Positions 57,900 to 64,000 of a stretch of 64,000 nt of DNA are shown here, piece after piece. This stretch comes from Stromatinia cepivora. Lineage: Eukaryota; Ascomycota; Leotiomycetes; Helotiales; Sclerotiniaceae. The notes beneath the pieces are model-generated. The model was not told where the DNA came from and did no database searches. It saw nothing but the letters and a program-made list of their open reading frames with translations. Made by a program: the position numbers and the translations under genes. The stretch spans positions 62,001 through 126,000 of the forward strand of contig RCTD01000008.1 in the NCBI GenBank assembly GCA_014898415.1. The letters are read 5' to 3'. Position 1 is the stretch's first letter, and each line of letters begins with the position of its first letter.

Positions 57900-60169
57900 T
57901 AGTACATACACTGCCGGCACTGTTAAGCTTTTTGAAATCCACATTTACGAAAGATTAAAGTCAGCAAAGGTTCGGTTTCTCCTGAATGTCTCCACACACT
58001 GGCACAGCACTCAGGGTCCATATTATGCAAACTCACCGGTGCATTTTTTAGGGATCCATATTGTATAAACTCAAATACTTTGTATCATACTAAACGCTTT
58101 TAAATTAAGGTTATTTATTATTTCCTATATCCGGGTAGGAGAATCAACAAAGTGGATTAGAAATTATCCATTCATCAATCTACTTTTATAACACGTCCAA
58201 TCATATATTCACAACCTTATTCTATAATAGGGAAAGTGTGATATGAAGTATTTGAGTTTATATGGTAGATTCTTTTTAGTTCCTCATGCTAAAGAACTTC
58301 ATGCTCGGGAGGAAAATAGTATAGATGATAAGCATAGATGATATATTGAGATGACAGTTTTGTCTACGGAGAACGGGCAGATCACATGTCAGAAACGTGG
58401 GAGAGCAAGGACTAGCAGGGTTCTGCGCACAATGGACACAAAAGTAAGAAGGTGACAAATCCTTTGTCAGACTACATAATCAAGAAATTGTGGTTTAAGG
58501 TTGAAGTCAGGGGTTAATGATAAGGTTTAATTATCTAGGGAATGGTGTCATTATGCAGTGCACCATTACAACCAGATTCCAACGGTAGGTGGTTCTAACG
58601 GTAGGTGGTTCCAACGGTTGGTGGTTCTAACGGTTGGTGGTTCTAACGGTTGGTGGTTCTAACGGTTTTAACTGGTGGTTCCAACAGTAGATGTTGATCT
58701 CCCGCCCGTATCTGATTCGTAGATCCTGTATGCTGAAATCGTGGAACGATATTGATCTTGTTGCTCCATGCTTCACGCATGTTATCTAGTTCCTTTAGCG
58801 TTCGGATGTATGTTTCATACTTTTTGGCAACCCGGTACTTGTTGCTGAGAGTATGCAACTCCGATGCTAGAGAACCCAGATTATTCATCTTGTAGTTTAC
58901 CATCTTGGAGTACATGCCCTTAGCTTCGGAGCTGCATACTTTCTGGCAGCAACGAGGATGGACACGTCAAATTGATCCCTCATGAAGGCTACTTATCGAC
59001 TTGCTTATCAGAGCAGAAATTCATAGACTCTGCAAATTTTTATTGGTGGATTAACTTTACTATTTTCATGATGTGATTACCCCCTAGAATGTCACAAATG
59101 CTCATGTTGATGGGTCTATGGAATATGCCTAAATCGTTGTTAAAGTTCCTTTTTTAAATGAGACATTCTAGCAATCTTATTGATTAGTAAGATCTCTGTT
59201 AAGCAAGTGCGGGCATTTCTGGAATTCCAGGGGATGGGTAGGGCCTGAGAGTGCCTTCTAAGGATGGTGTTAATGCTATTGTAGCCTCTCCTCTGTACAA
59301 ACTTTCAATTTGAGTTCAGATTGTTTTAGATTAGAAGCAAATAGCCCTTGATAGTTTAGTATATATCGAGTTGAGATTATTTCCCAATCTACTCGGATAG
59401 ATATTGCGCCGATTCAAAGTACTAATTTATAGTTATTCAAACGTTAACTTACAGGGACTTAAGCACTAATTTATAGGGCTTAATCTCGAATCATTTATGC
59501 TGTAGTGGAGATGCACTTATCACTAGAATGCTGAAACGGGCTCCGTCGCTTAACTAGATCTTATCAATCAGATTATGAGAATCCTCTAGATTTTGAATAA
59601 TCTCTCTTTTTATTCTATAATTACAAATTTAATAAATATCATTATGATATTCAAATCAGGATAATATTTACTATTTTCCAATGTGACAACTATTTCCGAT
59701 ATCAAAATGTATTAAAGTTATCACAAAATTATTCTTCAAAAAAGATATCTTTCAAAATGCGATTTTGAACACTTTCAATCAATCAAGCTTTATCATTCAG
59801 GGGTACTTTGCATAAGCCACTTTTGAAGCCCATATTTACATTCGACGGGATCCCTTTGTGGTGGGCGCCCGTACGCCAAGGACCAATCCGATGAGTCCGT
59901 ATTCTTCAACAAGCTATCCTTCCGCAATGGCGCCGAATCTCATGGGCCCTGGCAATGCCATAATAGATTTGATTAAGTAAATTAAGAAATGTAAATTGAG
60001 AGTTTGATTCTGATAAACTCTGGTTGGAAATATCGTTGTCTCCATGAGGGTCTAGCATGATTATTAAAGCAATAGTGGGATGGAAGTCTCTGAAATATAT
60101 AAGAAGATTGAGTCCTTGCAATTTTAAATTTCGACGAGACCATCCTCAATCACTCTTTTCTCAATCAAG
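57900..60169. other. Gene-poor region with a minisatellite
   Basis: Past the transposon block composition returns to mixed. One minus-strand frame at 58915-58643 (90 codons, charged and helical: LASELHTLSNKYRVAKKYETYIRTLKEL when read through) could be an old gag-like or gene fragment, without recognised family. Otherwise only short frames and the minisatellite. Confidence 0.4.
58581..58682. repeat. 16-bp minisatellite, five copies plus a variant
   Basis: Units AACGG(T)(A/T)GGTGGTTC(T/C), five in tandem from 58581 to 58660, then a 22-bp variant unit. Confidence 0.9.
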
Positions 60170-62319
60170 ATGTTGAACCTCTCAAAGACACAGCTTTTGC
60201 TGCTCGCCGCTCTTTCTTTGACTGCCGAAGCAGTCCCTACCACTGATGCCCATTCGTCTCATAAAGCTGCAGCACCACAATAGTGCGTTGAATCCATCAT
60301 TCACCCGAATATTTCCTTGAAGAAGAGATGAAAAATTTACCTTGGAGGTCATAGCTAATACCTGACAGTGATATCATTGTAGTTGGCGGTGGTGCTGGCG
60401 GTCTCGGTAAGCTTGAACATTTCACTAATTCCTTTGTCCCAAACGCCAACTGTTTTGTGAATCGTTTTGATTTCCATATAACTACCTTTCCCTTCAAGAT
60501 CTTTTCTTGTCCGGCAGTCACTAATTCCTCATCTTGCAGTTGCATCGGCCAAATTCGCTGAGGCTGGATTGAAGACCCTTCTCCTTGAGCATGGAGGACC
60601 AATGCTGTACGTTGATGGGAACAGGGAGATCCCAGACTGGGCTGCCAAGGCATACCCGGGCAACAACTTGACTCGACATGATACTATGATGTACTATCTA
60701 GTCAACTATCCGGGTACCGATCCAATTGCCAGTAGTTATTACTGCAGCAATGTCCCTAATCTGGCACCATGTATGCTCGGAGGTGGAACTAGTGTCAATG
60801 CTGCACAGCAATGGTGGCCTCCAAGGAAATACCTTGACAACACATTCCAGAACTTCACGGGATGGACAGGAGATGTTTTCCAACAGGCTATCCAGAGAGT
60901 CGCAGACCGTATTCCCCCTTCCCCCACCTGGTCGGCCGACAATAAGGTATGCCATGCCTCGTTTTAAGTCAAAGTTGAGCGGACATGCTAATGTGATTAT
61001 AGCACTACTACGACCAGGTATACTATCTGATGGGCTCAGTGTTCCAATCTATTGGCATCAATGAGGTTGATACCACAACAGATGTCGATGAGAAGTACAA
61101 TACCTATGGTCGTGACCTCTTCGCTGCTTCCGGAGGTCAAAGAGGAGGACCTCTTGTTGGTTATCTACAAGGTGCTAAGAAACTTCCCAACTTCACCCTC
61201 AAGATGAACAGCCCAGTGACCAGTGTCATTCGAACTGGTTCAACAATTACCGGTGTCGAAGTCAACGGTACAGTCATCACGGCCAAAAACGTTGTCCTTT
61301 CTGCTGGTGCCTGGAACACCCCCTCTCTCTTGTTCGCATCCGGTATCGGACCCGTTTCTGAATTGACAACTGCCGCCAACATCAACTTTACTCAGTATAA
61401 AAAGGAGGATTGGATTATCAACAATGGTGTTGGTGCCAACCGTAAGTACAATCCGCCCTCTTTCCCTTGCTCAAAAGGCTTTGGTCCACTTTCCTCCAGC
61501 ACTCTTCTTTGATCGGCAATTACTAACCCCCAATGTTAAAGTTCACGATAATCCACAAATGAGTATCACTTTCCACTACAGCAACAGCTCTGAACTCCCT
61601 TTCTACAGCTTGTCTGGCGTTCTCAATGGCACCAATGTCAACAAGGCCGACGCTGATGATCTTTACTATCATCGCACTGGTGCTCTCACAGACAACGGCC
61701 GTGAGCTCACCGGTTGGATCAACGTGCCATACCCCAACGACGCTACTAAATCCATGACCGCCCAAACTATCTGCTCAAGACCAACAGCTGTAAATGGTAG
61801 CTTTACCTGCCAATTTAACCTGAATGAAGGTCTTCTTAGCCGTGGCCGTGTAGCACTCGCCGAAAATGGCCATATGAAATTTGCTGATGGTGTCGGCCCA
61901 TGGTTGACCAATCCTTTGGACATCGAGCTCTACGCAACCGCTTTGAAGAAATTCGTCGATGCCGCCAACGCATATCCTGGTTTAAACGTTACGAGTCCAG
62001 CTGGCACTCACGACTTGTCCTTCTATACCTCATTTGTCAACCAGACCGGCAAAGTCAGCAACAACCGTAAGCATCATTCTTCTTTCTATTCCTATATTTT
62101 ACCTTTGAAGTTTTCTTGTACTGACTTCTTTTAGACTGGGGTGGTTCTTGCAGTCTCGGCCTTTGCGTTGATGTTGACACTCTTGTCCACGGAACCCAGA
62201 ATCTCTATGTCATTGATGGATCCCTTAGCCCGGCACCAACCACTTCAAACCCAGCTTTCCTCTACGAGGCCATCGCTGAGCTTGCATCTGATAGAATTAT
62301 CAGTAAGTTGGGCTGCTAG
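60170..62319 (+). CDS. Secreted GMC oxidoreductase
   Basis: Six exons: 60170-60282, 60369-60406, 60540-60946, 61003-61441, 61542-62066, 62135-62319; 568 residues, all phases consistent. Begins with a signal peptide (LSKTQLLLLAALSLTAEA). FAD-binding GXGXXG appears as IIVVGGGAGGL, split by intron 2, followed by LLLEHGG. GGGTSVNA and the C-terminal HWGGS (active-site His) with SNPAFLYEAIAELASDRI are GMC family marks. Among GMC enzymes it is most like the flavodehydrogenase part of cellobiose dehydrogenase-type proteins, without a cytochrome domain. Substrate unknown. Probably secreted, N-glycosylated (several NxT/S sites). Confidence 0.85.
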
Positions 62320-63534
62320 ATGGGAGAAAGCAGCTCATACGGGAAGATACTTGCTATGAGTTCAATAGACCGATTGTTTTGGCGTTGGAAAGATTCACTT
62401 CTTGTATATCATCTTAGTTAGAGAAATTAACATGTACATATCTTCTGATTGTTTAATTTACGATGACACAAAGCAACGAATTCGAAATGCGGAACTCTAT
62501 GATCTCGATCGCTTTTGTGGCTGTCCCTTTTTAACAACACAGGAACACGTGGTTCAATTCATATATGCCAGTAACAACAAAAGATTATATGTTAAGTATA
62601 ATCGAGGTTGGAGGCTGGCCATGTTGTTGTTCGCGATATCGATGTCTTAATGTGCCTGAAACTAGGACTATATTAGTACGAAGTATTATAAATAGTACAG
62701 TTGAAGGGTTCCGTCCACCGATCACTTATGCAAAAAATTTGCCTGGCAAATTTCATATGACAAAAACCTGTACTTGAGTAAACCGAGAAATGGGTATTAC
62801 CGTTGCTATAATTAACTAGAATCAAATCATTATGATCAATTGAAGTCAGGTCTAATTTGATTGATGATCATTACCCCGGAATGACTAATTGAGGAGACTT
62901 AAAAAGAGGAGGGCCGCTTAGCGTCCCCTCCCCTTAGTCATCTATACTATACCTACCTAACTATACAAAGTTTCAGACTCTAAAGGTGCAACCCACGCGT
63001 CATAAATCTGAAACTATACTATTAACATGAAAATTAACAAATTCTGATCTTTATCGCATAAATCACGTACCCTTCAGATCTTGGCTGAACCTTCGACTAC
63101 AAACTTCATGTTCCAAACACATCTTGGCAAGCCACCAAACCCAAAATCTCACCTGCAAATCAATCAACTAATGTTCTAGAGTCCTGTCAAACGATTCTGC
63201 ATCTGCCAAGTGGTAGAGTTGGGATTCTTTTGCGATTTAGACTCGAAGTCTAGATTGGGAAATTCTCGAGCCGGAGAATGATGGCTTTGAATATTGATGG
63301 TTTATTATTAGAATTGGGGTTCAATATATGATCAATGAATGTAGCTCTCCACAGGCGCTATCTTCTGGATCATTCTTGATCTCGTTTTTCTTCTTCGTTA
63401 ACTTTCTGGATGACTGGCTCATTTCAATTACTATTACATCCATTTAATAAACATTTAGGAACGTTTCCGCCAATTGACTTGGTTAACGTTCTTTTCTTGG
63501 TATTCTTATCTATTCGTCATTATAATTCTCAATT
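62320..63534. other. Intergenic, no supported gene
   Basis: Holds the promoter of the next gene. A tRNA-like stretch around 63190-63295 was considered and rejected. Confidence 0.5.
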
Positions 63535-64000
63535 ATGAAGTTGTCTACTGTCTTCCTATCTCTCTTGATTACTAGCATCCATTCGCGTCCTAGCTTAGCT
63601 GTGCAACGGGAATCCGCTGGCATCACCGGTAAGTCTATTCTCTCCACTCATGAGGTATACGACATGATGCTAACAGCCCATCAAGTCGGTGCCGATGGAT
63701 CCACCAATCTAGGTGGCGATGCCGGTATAACCAAGAAACCAGATGGATCCACGAGTGTTGGTGGTGAAAGCGGCATAAACGTCGGAGGAGGTGCCAACGG
63801 CCAACCACAACAAGCCGCTGGAGCGCAGACTGGGAATGGTGGCAACAAAAACGGAACGGATGGTCTGGCCGCGCTAATCGGGGCACTCAATGGCGCATCC
63901 GGTGGAAATAGCACAGGCGAAGCAAAAGCTACTGGGACGGGAAATAAACCAAAGGGCACAGGTAATGCGAATGCGAACTTGCCACCGGGGGTGGCTTCCG
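63535..64000 (+). CDS. Glycine-rich secreted protein, partial (cut by the right edge)
   Basis: Exon 1, 63535-63628, encodes a signal peptide (MKLSTVFLSLLITSIHSRP). A GTAAGT donor and an acceptor at 63684-63685 (CATCAAG) lead to exon 2 from 63686, open to the window end. An alternative acceptor 9 bases upstream (63676-63677) keeps the frame, but it lies too close to the branch point GCTAAC. The mature part begins with two repeats of about 16 residues (DGSTNLGGDAGI, DGSTSVGGESGI), then Gly/Asn/Ala-rich sequence. It looks like a small secreted or cell-wall protein; function unknown. Confidence 0.65.
   Translation, partial: MKLSTVFLSLLITSIHSRPSLAVQRESAGITGKSILSTHEVYDMMLTAHQVGADGSTNLGGDAGITKKPDGSTSVGGESGINVGGGANGQPQQAAGAQTGNGGNKNGTDGLAALIGALNGASGGNSTGEAKATGTGNKPKGTGNANANLPPGVAS

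Noticed and set aside
59888..59905. Hammerhead-ribozyme-like core (CCGATGAGTCCG)
   Set aside because: The second conserved part (CGAAA) is missing downstream and the helices do not form.
63190..63295. tRNA-Ser(CGA)-like stretch with an anticodon-type stem-loop (TTAGA-CTCGAAG-TCTAG) and GCCAAGTGG similar to an A box
   Set aside because: No proper T-arm (GGTTCGANTCC) and no matching acceptor stem. The downstream ATTCTC/GAGAAT pair does not fit tRNA geometry.
1..64000. CRISPR array, rRNA operon, bacterial-type operons
   Set aside because: None seen; gene structure is eukaryotic with introns throughout.

Overview
The window is nuclear DNA of a filamentous ascomycete. Genes carry several short introns of about 50-180 bp with GT..AG ends and CTAAC-type branch points. 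Gene content is typically fungal: a WDR59/Sea3-type SEA-complex subunit, Ubc13, Nup53, Fmp46, a TRI12-family transporter and a GMC oxidoreductase. AT-rich blocks carry transposons eroded by C-to-T and G-to-A changes, the signature of repeat-induced point mutation (RIP). The gene set and element types fit the Leotiomycetes (Sclerotiniaceae-like). That placement is inference from remembered families, not a database result.

Layout. 1-4.7 kb: the end of a CorA-like gene running off the left edge, then a MYND zinc-finger pseudogene with two in-frame stops. 4.7-10.6 kb: a divergent pair, the WDR59-like gene (minus) and ubc13 (plus). 10.6-13.2 kb: a gene-poor stretch with a 207-bp MITE. 13.3-18.5 kb: a six-exon TRI12-type MFS transporter, facing a two-exon gene of unknown function. 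20.2-23.3 kb: a membrane-anchored lectin-like gene broken by a RIP-mutated Tc1/mariner element (TA duplication) and by a frameshift. 23.8-30.9 kb: an intact MYND protein, an F-box-like/2EXR-like protein, an SGNH esterase with no visible first exon, and a protein kinase. 31.6-37.4 kb: housekeeping genes in two divergent pairs (acyl-protein thioesterase with an Ivy1-like protein; Nup53 with Fmp46). 38.6-42.5 kb: a large, mostly disordered protein with an RRM-like segment. 43.7-46.9 kb: an intact RBR ubiquitin ligase followed by a frameshifted relative. 47.5-57.9 kb: a nested transposon block with a small inverted-repeat element outside and two LTR retrotransposons inside, one an 8.2-kb Ty1/copia and one a 1.7-kb non-autonomous element. 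60.1-64 kb: a secreted GMC oxidoreductase and the start of a glycine-rich secreted protein cut by the right edge.

Systems. No operon-like or cluster system is visible. Two genes belong to ubiquitin signalling (ubc13 and the RBR ligase), but they lie 33 kb apart and nothing in the sequence links them. The most informative features are the transposon insertions, which can be dissected to the base (LTR ends, 5-bp duplications, the restored lectin frame), and the decaying gene copies beside them. I found no CRISPR array, rRNA or convincing tRNA.
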